The notes below the pieces were generated by a model, which saw nothing but the letters and a program-made list of their open reading frames with translations, had not been told where the DNA came from and searched no databases. Below, piece after piece: positions 7,287-14,548 of a stretch of 64,000 nt of DNA. This DNA is from Actinomadura cremea (GTDB lineage Bacteria; Actinomycetota; Actinomycetes; Streptosporangiales; Streptosporangiaceae), in assembly GCF_014648495.1 (NCBI RefSeq), contig NZ_BMRF01000003.1:434001-498000 (forward strand), read 5' to 3'. Positions within the stretch are counted from its first letter, which is position 1, and each line of letters opens with the position of its first letter. Both the position numbers and the translations under genes were made by a program.

Positions 7287-8111
7287 GTGGCGACCAACCC
7301 TCCCCCTGATCCCAAGCGCAGCATGTGGGACTTCATCGCCTTCTACCTGCGCTTCTGTCGTAACCAGCGTGGCCTGTCCGGAGAGTCCGTCGGCCGCATC
7401 ATCAAGACGAGCAAGGCCACCGTTTCCCGCATCGAGAACGGCGTGGACCGCCTCGACGGGCAACGAGCCGCCATCCTGGACAAGGAGTGGAAAACAGGGG
7501 GAGTCTTCTCGCTCCTGGTCTGGTACGCCAGCATCGGCCATGATCCCCAATGGCTGGCCGAGTACAAGACCTTCGAGCAGCAGGCCCGCATGATCAGGAT
7601 CTTCGAGCCGACCCTGATAACCGGCCTCCTCCAGACCGAGGACTACGCCAGAGAACTCCTGCGGGGCGGGGGCGAGGCAGACCCGGAGCCATTTGTGCTG
7701 GAGCGGATGGAGCGGCAAGGCATTCTCGACCGTGCCTTCGTCCTCGTGATGATGAGCGAGGCCGCCCTCCGGTGGCCGGTCGGTAGTCCCGAGATCATGA
7801 GGACGCAACTCGCTCATCTGCTTCACATGGCGGAGCAGCCGAACCTGAAAGTGCACGTCCTTCCGCAGACGTTTGAAACAGGCGCACATCCTGGCTTGGA
7901 TGGTGGTGTGCAGCTCGTTACAAGCGATGACTTCGGCGAGGTGGCGTACACGGAGTCACTCGGCGGCGGCCGTCTTATATCGTCGCCGACAGAGGTGGCC
8001 GAGTACGGGATCACGTATGCGCGGATCAGTGCGAAAGCCCTCCCCGAGCATCGATCCAAGGATTTGATCAAGCTGGTGCTGGAGGCGTTCAGTGGGGACG
8101 ACGTGGCGTAA
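7287..8111 (+). CDS. WhiJ-like XRE-DUF5753 regulator
   Basis: The 274-aa protein has a standard N-terminal XRE helix-turn-helix (FYLRFCRNQRGLSGESVGR, TSKATVSRIENG, residues about 15-60) followed by DUF5753 (WLAEYKTFEQQARMIRIFEP, LITGLLQTEDYARELL, then VLVMMSEAALR, LKVHVLPQ). GTG at 7287 is preceded by GGAG with 7 nt spacing; longer in-frame starts lack a site. The gene overlaps the DUF397 gene by 20 nt, so the two are almost certainly translationally coupled. In Streptomyces, WhiJ-type regulators work with their DUF397 partner to control differentiation; the same pairing is expected here. It is divergent from the anti-sigma-type ATPase. Confidence 0.92.
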   Translation: MATNPPPDPKRSMWDFIAFYLRFCRNQRGLSGESVGRIIKTSKATVSRIENGVDRLDGQRAAILDKEWKTGGVFSLLVWYASIGHDPQWLAEYKTFEQQARMIRIFEPTLITGLLQTEDYARELLRGGGEADPEPFVLERMERQGILDRAFVLVMMSEAALRWPVGSPEIMRTQLAHLLHMAEQPNLKVHVLPQTFETGAHPGLDGGVQLVTSDDFGEVAYTESLGGGRLISSPTEVAEYGITYARISAKALPEHRSKDLIKLVLEAFSGDDVA

Positions 8112-8268
8112 GAGCAGGCACAGTGGCACTCAGGGCGGGAGCGCGTGTGTTGAGGTAGCCAGCCTTGTGGAAGGTGTCGGAGTTCGTGACTCCAAGGCCC
8201 CGGGCGCCGGGCACCTCACACTGGAGCGCGAGGCGTTTCGGGCGTTGCTGGCCGAACTGAAGCGCTGA
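8092..8268 (+). CDS. DUF397 small protein, partner of WhiJ-like regulator
   Basis: This is a 58-aa gene easily missed because of its size. It translates to MGTTWRKSRHSGTQGG, then SACVEVASL, VGVRDSKAPG and LTLEREAFRALLAELKR, the classic DUF397 pattern (W-KSS-S, CVEVA, VRDSK, F-AL). The GTG at 8092 lies inside the end of the WhiJ-like gene (20-nt overlap, different frame) and has an excellent GGAGG 6 nt upstream. DUF397 proteins (AbaA-D/WhiJ-associated) are thought to act with the adjacent HTH-DUF5753 protein, possibly as an antagonist. The short stem CCCGG/CCGGG behind it is too weak to call a terminator. Confidence 0.9.
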   Translation: MGTTWRKSRHSGTQGGSACVEVASLVEGVGVRDSKAPGAGHLTLEREAFRALLAELKR

Positions 8269-8438
8269 CGCTCGTCCCGGACGCCGGGGCGTGGTCGGCC
8301 GACCGTGGGGAGAATGATCGCCCGCGCTCGGTCATCGCGCGTTACTTCGGTGGTGCGGGAAACGCCGCGAGGTCGAAGCCCGTGCCGTCATGGTCGCAGA
8401 GTCGCCGACGTGTCGGTGGTGGGTGGGAGCGTTACGGG

Positions 8439-8975
8439 ATGGCGGTCTGGGTGGCGAGTCGGCGGCGTGGGGCGAAGTCGTTGGAGGCCGAGTTTCCGGG
8501 CGCGGTCGTGGTCGATGCGACCTCGAAGGGGCCCGAGCCCTGGGTGCGCTTCAGCCCGTTCTGGCCGCACGGGGGCGTGCCCGTTCCCGGGATGCCCGGC
8601 GTGTTCAGCGAGTCGGTGGAGGGCGTCTGGCAAGGGTTGAAGGTGTTCGAGGGCGTCGACGTCGATCCGGGGCGGTTCCGGATCGCGTCGATGAAGGGCA
8701 TCAAGCGGACGGTGCGGATGTACGGGCCGGTGCTCGGCCACCGGCTCGGGGACGAGCTGGTGCCGTACGAGCGGGCGCGTAGAGAGATCTACCTGCCGAC
8801 CTACCGATGGGTGCTGGAGAACCGGCTGGGCGAGCTGGTCGAGCGGTTGCGGGGGATGGGCGACGTCGTGCTGCTCGACTACACGGTGAACGGGGACGTC
8901 GCCGACGTGCGGACGCCGCTGTCGCACGCGGCGCTCGTCCGGTCGTGGGTCAGCTCTCGGGGTTCCGGCCGCTGA
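8439..8975 (+). CDS. Conserved actinobacterial protein (DUF6939-like)
   Basis: The 178-aa cytoplasmic protein begins MAVWVASRRRGAKSLEAEFPG. It contains VVVDATSKGPEPWVRFSPFWPHGGVPVPGMP and EGVWQGLKVFEGVDVD, blocks I recall from a conserved family in Streptomyces and relatives (DUF6939). Its central part VRMYGPVLGHR and YLPTYRWVLENRL is also well preserved. The blocks look like a DNA- or nucleotide-related enzyme of unknown activity, but no catalytic motif is certain. I preferred ATG 8439 over upstream in-frame starts because of the upstream GGGAG and because the conserved block begins there. Its 3' end overlaps the convergent small membrane protein by 26 nt. Confidence 0.75.
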   Translation: MAVWVASRRRGAKSLEAEFPGAVVVDATSKGPEPWVRFSPFWPHGGVPVPGMPGVFSESVEGVWQGLKVFEGVDVDPGRFRIASMKGIKRTVRMYGPVLGHRLGDELVPYERARREIYLPTYRWVLENRLGELVERLRGMGDVVLLDYTVNGDVADVRTPLSHAALVRSWVSSRGSGR

Positions 8976-9120
8976 AGATGCCGAGGACGCCCCACGCGCC
9001 GCCGACGACGATCGCGCCGACCGCGGCGATCACTCCGAGGGACTCGACGTCCAGTACCGCGAGCAGGGCGATGACGAGACCGTAGGCGATCGTCACGGCG
9101 AGCAGGAGGTTCTTGTTCAT
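8950..9120 (-). CDS. Small two-helix membrane protein, 56 aa
   Basis: The product MNKNLLLAVTIAYGLVIALL followed by VIAAVGAIVVGGAWGVLGIF consists of two predicted transmembrane helices joined by a short acidic turn (DVES) and a short polar tail. ATG at 9120 has AGGAGG upstream sequence only on the opposite strand, so translation strength is uncertain. It resembles the many unnamed small hydrophobic actinobacterial proteins. It is divergent from the next gene, with 29 nt between them, and overlaps the preceding convergent gene by 26 nt. The function is unknown. Confidence 0.6.
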   Translation of the reverse strand: MNKNLLLAVTIAYGLVIALLAVLDVESLGVIAAVGAIVVGGAWGVLGIFSGRNPES

Positions 9121-9149
9121 GCCTTGATGTTCGGGCGGGAGGTGGAACA

Positions 9150-9524
9150 GTGGTATCCACCGATCGGTGGACGGAATGGGCGGGCATGGCCGGGCCGGAG
9201 GCGGCGCGGGCCGAGGACGTGTGGCACCGCGCGTATCCCCTGTGGGAGGCGTATTTCGCGATGGTGCTCGTCGGCACCGTCGCGCTGACGTCCGTGGAGG
9301 ACGTGTCGCGGGGGCGGCGGGCGGCGGCGGTCGGGCTGCTGGTGCTGCTGGGGCTGGTGTACGCCCGGTGGGGCCGGGCGGGGCTGCGGGCGGACGGGCG
9401 GTGGCCGGGGCATCGGGTGTTCGCGGTGACGCTCGTCGCGCTGTTCGTCCCGGCGACGCTGCTGGCGCCGATGGCCGCGACGGGCCTGGCGGCGCTGGGA
9501 CGCGGGCTGATCCGCGCCCCGTGA
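9150..9524 (+). CDS. Membrane protein resembling the sensor half of a histidine kinase (truncated)
   Basis: The 124-aa protein reads like the N-terminal membrane input domain of NarL-type sensor kinases: a WHRAYPLWEAYFAMVLVGTVAL helix, a VGLLVLLGLVYARWG helix after a charged loop, and VFAVTLVALFVPATLLAPMAATGL at the end. The kinase half is missing; the frame simply stops at 9524, where the convergent siderophore-reductase gene begins without a gap. GTG at 9150 has GGGAGG with 7 nt spacing; ATG at 9186 is an alternative. It may be a decayed kinase or an independent membrane protein. A 16-bp perfect palindrome (9156-9171) lies just inside the coding start. Confidence 0.55.
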   Translation: MVSTDRWTEWAGMAGPEAARAEDVWHRAYPLWEAYFAMVLVGTVALTSVEDVSRGRRAAAVGLLVLLGLVYARWGRAGLRADGRWPGHRVFAVTLVALFVPATLLAPMAATGLAALGRGLIRAP

Positions 9525-10349
9525 TCACTCCTCGGTGTGCGGCTCCTTGCCGGCGTCGTACTCGGCGAGCAGGTCCTCCTCGCTGGCGCCGCGCCGCCAG
9601 TAGCCGCAGAAGGCGACCGAGCGGCGGTGCACGCCGCGCTCGTTCACGAGGTGGCGGCGCAGGGCCTTGACGACCGAGGACTCGCCGGCGATCCACGCGT
9701 AGGCGCCGTCGGGGACGTCGGCGGCGCGGACGGCGTCGAGGAGGCCGTCGACCCAGGTGATCTCGGCGTCGGCCTTGGTGGCGAGGTCCTGGCGGTCGCC
9801 GGGGTGCGGGACCTCGATGAAGACCTGCGCGGGGGTGTCGGCGGGCAGCCAGGCGAGGTTGCCGGCGATGGCCGGGAGGGCGGTGAGGTCCCCGGCCATG
9901 ACGACGGGCGCGCCCTCGGGCGGGCGGAAGTCGTAGCCGCCGTTGTCGGGGCCGGTGGGGCCGAGGACGGCGATGCGGGCGCCGGGGGCGGCCGCGACGG
10001 CCCAGTTCGCGGCGGGGCCGGAGCCGCCGTCCATGTGCAGGGCGAAGTCGATGTCCAGCTCGCCCGGCCGCTGCTCGCGGACGGTGTAGGAGCGCATGAT
10101 GCCGCGCTCGGCGGGGTCCATCGCGCGCCAGTCCTCGAACCAGGTCTCGGCCGTCCAGTTCGCCGGCATGACGGGCGCGTCCTGGTGCGGGTGCGGGAAG
10201 AAGAGCTTGATGCGCTGGTCGCGGCCGGCGGACACGAAGCCGTCCAGCCCGGAGCCGCCCAGGGTCACCCGCATCATGGACGGGCCGAGCCGCTCGGAGC
10301 GCAGGACGTGCAGTTCGAAGAAGCCGTACGGGTGCGTGGGGGTCTTCAT
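9525..10349 (-). CDS. Siderophore-interacting protein (FAD-dependent ferric-siderophore reductase)
   Basis: The 274-aa protein of the SIP/ViuB family reduces imported ferric siderophores in the cytoplasm so that iron is released. The FAD-binding domain shows the family motif RSYTVRE (residues about 85-91) preceded by IKLFFPHPHQ, and the NAD(P)H-side domain shows VVMAGDLTALPAI, a DGAYAWIAGESS block and the C-terminal VAFCGYWRRG. The length is normal for the family. It starts 11 nt after the stop of the substrate-binding protein gene, so it is the second gene of an iron-regulated operon reading away from the iron box at 11439. An iron-repressed expression pattern is expected. Confidence 0.95.
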   Translation of the reverse strand: MKTPTHPYGFFELHVLRSERLGPSMMRVTLGGSGLDGFVSAGRDQRIKLFFPHPHQDAPVMPANWTAETWFEDWRAMDPAERGIMRSYTVREQRPGELDIDFALHMDGGSGPAANWAVAAAPGARIAVLGPTGPDNGGYDFRPPEGAPVVMAGDLTALPAIAGNLAWLPADTPAQVFIEVPHPGDRQDLATKADAEITWVDGLLDAVRAADVPDGAYAWIAGESSVVKALRRHLVNERGVHRRSVAFCGYWRRGASEEDLLAEYDAGKEPHTEE

Positions 10350-10360
10350 GACGGAGCCTT

Positions 10361-11383
10361 TCAGCCGGTCTTCTCAGCGGACTCGATGGCCTTGGCCAGG
10401 TTCTCGAGGATCGGCGCGCAGCCCAGGTGGGAGAAGCGGGGTTCGGCCTCCCAGGCGACGACCTGGCCGGCCTTGACGGCGGGCAGGTCCTTCCAGGTGG
10501 CCTTGCCGCCGAGGTCCTTCGGCTGGAGGGCCTGGGTGCGGCTGTCCAGCATGATGAGGTCGGCGTGGTAGCGGCCGGCGTTCTCCCAGCTCAGCTCCTC
10601 GAAGTAGCCGTTCTGGTCGACCTTGTCGGGGGTGACCAGCTCGACGCCGAGTTCGGTGAAGTAGATGAGGTCGCTGTTCTTCGTGGGGCTGGACGCGTAG
10701 AAGAGGTCGGGGCTCGCGGACGCGGCGAGCACCTTGAGACCCTTGTTGGCCTTGACGGCGGCGCGCACCGACTCGGCGGCCTTGTCGAACCGGGCCTTGG
10801 CCTCGGTGACCTTGGGGGCGTTCAGGTCGGCGCCGAGCGCGGCGGCCAGCTCGCCCATGCGCTGCAGCGGTTCGGTCAGCGAGACGGCGCCGGTGGAGAT
10901 CGCGACGCTCGGGGCCAGCGCGTAGATCTTGTCGGCGCTCTCGACCGGGACGTAGAACAGCTCGCCGTCGACGAACATGTTGTCGACGAGCAGGTCGGGG
11001 CGCAGCGCGGCGTACTTCTCGATGTTGAACTCGCCGAACGCGTTGCCGATGATCTCCAGCCGGTCCACGGGGAGCTCGCCGGCCTGCGGGTCGGGGGAGC
11101 CGTTCTCGAGTTTCGTGGGGCCGAACACCCCGACGAGCCGCTCGTCGACGCCGAAGTCGTAGAGGGCCGCCGCCGTCCCGACGTAGCCGACCACGCGCGA
11201 CGGGCGGGCCTCCAGGCCGACCTTCTTCCCCCGGTCGTCGGTGAAGGACCAGGCGCCGCCGCCCGCGGCGGAGCCTCCGCCGTCGTCGCCGCCGCAGGCG
11301 GCCAGGACGGCGCCGAGCGCGGCGGCGCCGCTCGCCCCCAGGAAGCCGCGGCGGGTGAGCTGACGAGGCGAAAAACCAGACAT
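10361..11383 (-). CDS. Ferric-siderophore ABC transporter substrate-binding lipoprotein
   Basis: The 340-aa protein has a Tat-type leader (RRGFLG at residues 11-16) combined with a lipobox ending LAAC, giving a lipid-modified Cys30 followed by a GGDDGGG linker. The mature part is a FecB/FhuD-type bilobal binding protein: SRVVGYVGTAAALYDFGVDERLVG at the first lobe, LDAPKV-type linker helix, and ADLIMLDSR near the C terminus. Annotated from ATG 11383; an in-frame TTG lies 18 nt further upstream. It is divergent from the permease/ATPase genes with the iron box between, so both arms of the uptake system respond to the same regulator. Confidence 0.93.
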   Translation of the reverse strand: MSGFSPRQLTRRGFLGASGAAALGAVLAACGGDDGGGSAAGGGAWSFTDDRGKKVGLEARPSRVVGYVGTAAALYDFGVDERLVGVFGPTKLENGSPDPQAGELPVDRLEIIGNAFGEFNIEKYAALRPDLLVDNMFVDGELFYVPVESADKIYALAPSVAISTGAVSLTEPLQRMGELAAALGADLNAPKVTEAKARFDKAAESVRAAVKANKGLKVLAASASPDLFYASSPTKNSDLIYFTELGVELVTPDKVDQNGYFEELSWENAGRYHADLIMLDSRTQALQPKDLGGKATWKDLPAVKAGQVVAWEAEPRFSHLGCAPILENLAKAIESAEKTG

Positions 11384-11438
11384 TTCGAACTTTTCTCGCA
11401 ATCAAATAAGATGGTCGTATTGCGTCCCCAACGGTGGC

Positions 11439-11457
11439 TTAGGTTAACCTAACCTAA
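11439..11457. promoter_or_regulatory. Iron box (DtxR/IdeR/DmdR-type operator)
   Basis: TTAGGTTAACCTAACCTAA matches the 19-bp consensus TTAGGTTAGSCTAACCTAA at 18 positions and is flanked by a further GGC/GCC pair. It sits in the 130-nt space between the divergent siderophore-binding-protein gene and the permease gene, so one site can repress both operons when iron is sufficient. Confidence 0.92.
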
Positions 11458-11513
11458 GCCGTTGTTCATAGAGTGGGGCCTGCTCAGCGTCCCGCCGTCC
11501 CCGGAGATCGACC

Positions 11514-12572
11514 GTGACGTTGACGCAGTCCCCGCCGGCACCGCCGGTGGGCGTCCCCCCGAAGGGGGTCCGGCGCTCGGCCCGGACCGCCGGGCTGGTG
11601 GGCGCGGCGGCGCTGCTCCTGGTGATCGCGCTGCTGAGCCTCGCGGTCGGTGCGAAGCCGCTGTCGCTCGGCGAAGCGTGGAACGGTCTCATCGACCCGG
11701 CCTCGGACGCCTACTCGGTCGTCCACGAGATGCGACTGCCCCGCACGCTGCTCGGGCTGCTCGCCGGGACGGCCCTCGGGCTCGCCGGCGCGGTGATGCA
11801 GGCGCTCACCCGCAACCCCCTCGCCGACCCCGGCATCCTCGGCATCAACGCGGGCGCCGCCGCCGCCGTCGTCTCGGCGATCTCGTTCCTCGGCATCACC
11901 TCCTTCACCGGCTTCGTGTGGTTCTCGTTCGCGGGCGCCGGCCTCGTCGCCGTCCTGCTGTACGCGGTCGGCGGCGGGCGCGGCGCCACCCCGGCGCGGC
12001 TCGCGCTCGCCGGATCCGCGCTGAACGCGGCCCTGTTCTCCTACGTCAACGCCGTCCAGCTCCTCGACACCGCGTCGCTCGACCGCATGCGCTTCTGGAC
12101 GGTCGGGTCCCTCGCCGCCGCACAGAACCACACCGTCGTGCGGGTCGCGCCGTTCGTCCTCGTCGGGCTCGGCATGGCGCTGCTTCTGGCCAGGCCCCTG
12201 AACGCCCTGGCGATGGGCGAGGACGCGGCGCGCGCGCTCGGCGCGCAGCCCGCCCACGCCCGCGGCGCCGCGATCGTCACGGTGACGCTGCTGTGCGGCG
12301 CGGCCACGGCGGCCTGCGGCCCGATCGTCTTCGTGGGGCTGATGGTGCCGCACTTCGTCCGTGCCCTGACCGGGCCCGACCTGCGCTGGCTGCTGCCGTA
12401 CTGCGCGGTGCTGTCCCCGGCGCTGATGCTCGCGGCGGACGTGCTCGGACGGGTCGTCGTGCGGCCCTCGGAACTGCAGGTCGGCGTCGTCATGGCGGTC
12501 GTGGGCGGGCCGGTGTTCCTCTACTTCGTCCGCCGCCCGCGCCTCGGCCGGTCCCGGAAGGCCGCCGCGTGA
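11514..12572 (+). CDS. FecCD-family siderophore permease subunit 1
   Basis: The 352-aa inner-membrane permease has about ten transmembrane helices. Family markers are RLPRTLLGLLAGTALGLAGAVMQALTRNPLADPGILG near residues 75-110 (shown here in part), the cytoplasmic coupling segment ARALG near residue 240, and FVGLMVPH near 275. Its start is GTG with GGAG 7 nt upstream. It overlaps the second permease gene by 4 nt (GTGA), so the two subunits are made in equal amounts. They are expected to form the heterodimeric channel served by the ATPase at 13623 and the lipoprotein at 10361. Confidence 0.95.
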   Translation: MTLTQSPPAPPVGVPPKGVRRSARTAGLVGAAALLLVIALLSLAVGAKPLSLGEAWNGLIDPASDAYSVVHEMRLPRTLLGLLAGTALGLAGAVMQALTRNPLADPGILGINAGAAAAVVSAISFLGITSFTGFVWFSFAGAGLVAVLLYAVGGGRGATPARLALAGSALNAALFSYVNAVQLLDTASLDRMRFWTVGSLAAAQNHTVVRVAPFVLVGLGMALLLARPLNALAMGEDAARALGAQPAHARGAAIVTVTLLCGAATAACGPIVFVGLMVPHFVRALTGPDLRWLLPYCAVLSPALMLAADVLGRVVVRPSELQVGVVMAVVGGPVFLYFVRRPRLGRSRKAAA

Positions 12573-13621
12573 CGGCCCGGAGCACGCGGACGGCCGTCCT
12601 GCGCACGCCCGCCGGAGTCTCGCTCCGCTACCAGCCGCGCGCGCTCGCCGTCGCCGGCGCCTGCCTCGTCATCGCGCTCGCCGTCGCGGTGCTGCTGATC
12701 GGCACCGGCGACTTCCCGATGACGCCCGCCGAGGTGGTCCGCACGCTGTTCGGGCAGGGCGGCCCCGCCGAGTCGCTGATCGTCAACGAGATCCGGCTGC
12801 CGCGCGTGGTGACGGGGCTGGCCGTCGGCGCGGCGCTCGGGCTCGGCGGCGCGATCTTCCAGTCGCTCACCCGCAACCCGCTCGGCAGCCCCGACATCCT
12901 CGGCTTCACGTCCGGCGCGTCCACCGGCGTGCTGGTGATGATCGTGCTGGCCGGGGGCGGCGGCGTGGCGGTCGCGTCCGGCGCGGCCGCGGGCGGCATC
13001 GCGACCGGCCTGCTGATCTACGCGGTGGCCGGGCGGGACGGCGTGCACGGGCAGCGGCTCATCCTCGTCGGCATCGGTACGGCCGCGATCCTGACCGGCG
13101 TCAACGGCTACCTGCTCACCCAGGCGCACATCACCGAGGCCGCCCGCGCGACGCTGTGGCTGACCGGCAGCCTGGACGGCCGCGACTGGACCGACGCGGC
13201 GCCCGTCCTGGCCGCGCTGGCCGTGCTCGCGCCGCTGGTGGTGGTCGGCTGCGGCCGGGCGCTGCGGATGCTGGAACTGGGGGACGACGCCGCGCACGGG
13301 CTGGGCGTCCCGATCGAGCGGGCCCGGCTGATCATGCTGGGCGCCGCGGTGCTGCTGACGGCGCTGGCCGCCGCGGCGGCCGGGCCGGTGGCGTTCGTGG
13401 CGCTGACCGCGCCGCAGCTCGCCCGCCGGCTGACCCGGGCGACCGGCCCCGGGCTGCTGCCCGCGACGTGCATGGGGGCCGCGCTGCTGGTCGCCGCCGA
13501 CTGGCTCGCGCAGAACGCCTTCCCGGGGCGCCAGCTCCCGGTCGGCGTCGTGACCGGACTGCTCGGCGGCGGATATCTGGTCTGGCTGCTGGTGGCCGAA
13601 CGCAAGAGGGGACGGATTTGA
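12569..13621 (+). CDS. FecCD-family siderophore permease subunit 2
   Basis: The 350-aa protein is paralogous to subunit 1, with the same signatures: RLPRVVTGLAVGAALGLGGAIF, SLTRNPLGSPDILGFTSGA, the AAHGLGVP coupling loop and VAFVALTAPQLARRL. GTG at 12569 overlaps the stop of subunit 1. Only one base separates its stop from the ATPase gene's ATG, so permease and ATPase genes form one transcript read from the iron-box promoter. The protein ends with a short basic tail (ERKRGRI), typical for a cytoplasmic C terminus. Confidence 0.95.
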   Translation: MTARSTRTAVLRTPAGVSLRYQPRALAVAGACLVIALAVAVLLIGTGDFPMTPAEVVRTLFGQGGPAESLIVNEIRLPRVVTGLAVGAALGLGGAIFQSLTRNPLGSPDILGFTSGASTGVLVMIVLAGGGGVAVASGAAAGGIATGLLIYAVAGRDGVHGQRLILVGIGTAAILTGVNGYLLTQAHITEAARATLWLTGSLDGRDWTDAAPVLAALAVLAPLVVVGCGRALRMLELGDDAAHGLGVPIERARLIMLGAAVLLTALAAAAAGPVAFVALTAPQLARRLTRATGPGLLPATCMGAALLVAADWLAQNAFPGRQLPVGVVTGLLGGGYLVWLLVAERKRGRI

Positions 13622-13622
13622 G

Positions 13623-14447
13623 ATGAAGACCGATTCTCATCCCGGCGGGGACGCGCGGCTGCACGGTACCGGGCTGACGCTCGCGTACGACAGGCGCACC
13701 ATCACGCGCGACCTCGACGTCGTCGTCCCGGACGGCTCGTTCACCGTGATCGTCGGGCCGAACGCGTGCGGCAAGTCGACGCTGCTGCGGGCGCTCGCCC
13801 GCATCCTCAAGCCGTCCGCCGGGTCGGTCGTCCTGGACGGCGAGCCGATCGCGGGCTGGCCCGCCAAGAAGCTCGCGCGGACGCTCGGGCTGCTGCCCCA
13901 GTCGTCCATCGCGCCGGAGGGCATCTCGGTCGCCGACCTCGTCGCGCGCGGCCGGTACCCGCACCAGGGGCTGCTGCGGCAGTGGTCGAAGGAGGACGAG
14001 CGGGTCGTCGGGGAGTCGATGGCCGCGACGGGCGTCGAGACGCTGGCGGACCGGAGCGTGGACGAGCTGTCGGGCGGGCAGCGGCAGCGCGTGTGGATCG
14101 CGATGGCACTGGCCCAGCAGACGCCCCTGCTGCTGCTGGACGAGCCCACCACGTACCTGGACATTGCGCACCAGATCGAGATCCTCGACCTGTGCGCGCG
14201 CCTGCACGAGGAAGGCCGCACTGTCGTCGCCGTCCTGCACGACCTGAACCACGCCGCCCGCTACGCCACCCACATGATCGCGATGCGGGAGGGGCGGATC
14301 GTCGCGGAGGGCGGGCCCGCCGACGTCGTCACGGCCGACCTCGTCGAGACGGTGTTCGGGCTCCCGTGCCGGGTCATCGACTGCCCCGAGACGGGGACGC
14401 CGCTGGTCGTCCCGGCCGCCCGCACGCGGACCCCCGCCCTGCACTGA
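13623..14447 (+). CDS. Ferric-siderophore ABC transporter ATPase (FepC-like)
   Basis: The 274-aa ATP-binding subunit has Walker A GPNACGKST (residues 45-53), the Q-loop LLPQSS, the signature LSGGQRQRVW, Walker B LLLLDEPTTYLD and the switch His in VLHDLNHAARYA. These spacings and the RGRYPHQGLL segment are characteristic of the iron-siderophore/heme/B12 importer class. It is the last gene of the permease operon. Behind it is a short direct repeat of CTGATCCGCCCGCG and no clear terminator before the exporter promoter region. Confidence 0.96.
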   Translation: MKTDSHPGGDARLHGTGLTLAYDRRTITRDLDVVVPDGSFTVIVGPNACGKSTLLRALARILKPSAGSVVLDGEPIAGWPAKKLARTLGLLPQSSIAPEGISVADLVARGRYPHQGLLRQWSKEDERVVGESMAATGVETLADRSVDELSGGQRQRVWIAMALAQQTPLLLLDEPTTYLDIAHQIEILDLCARLHEEGRTVVAVLHDLNHAARYATHMIAMREGRIVAEGGPADVVTADLVETVFGLPCRVIDCPETGTPLVVPAARTRTPALH

Positions 14448-14500
14448 TCCGCCCGCGCTGATCCGCCCGCGTGCGGAGCCGCCTCCGGGCCGTCCGGCGG

Positions 14501-14539
14501 ATCGTTGTACGCTCCCAACGATTGTAGGCGTACAACGAT
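14501..14539. promoter_or_regulatory. MarR-type operator in front of DHA2 exporter
   Basis: Two nested dyads occur here. An outer perfect 12-bp inverted repeat ATCGTTGTACGC / GCGTACAACGAT (14501-14512 and 14528-14539) encloses an inner TTGTA-GGCG-TACAA (14522-14535). TTGTA..TACAA sites are typical of MarR-family regulators. The outer arm ends 9 nt before the GTG of the exporter, so binding would block its promoter or start region. The MarR gene is the second gene of the same operon, implying autorepression. Confidence 0.7.
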
Positions 14540-14548
14540 CGGAGGGTC

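Noticed and set aside
8293-8304. 12-bp perfect palindrome GGTCGGCCGACC behind the DUF397 gene
   Set aside because: Short GC-only palindromes are frequent by chance here and it has no suitable position for an operator.
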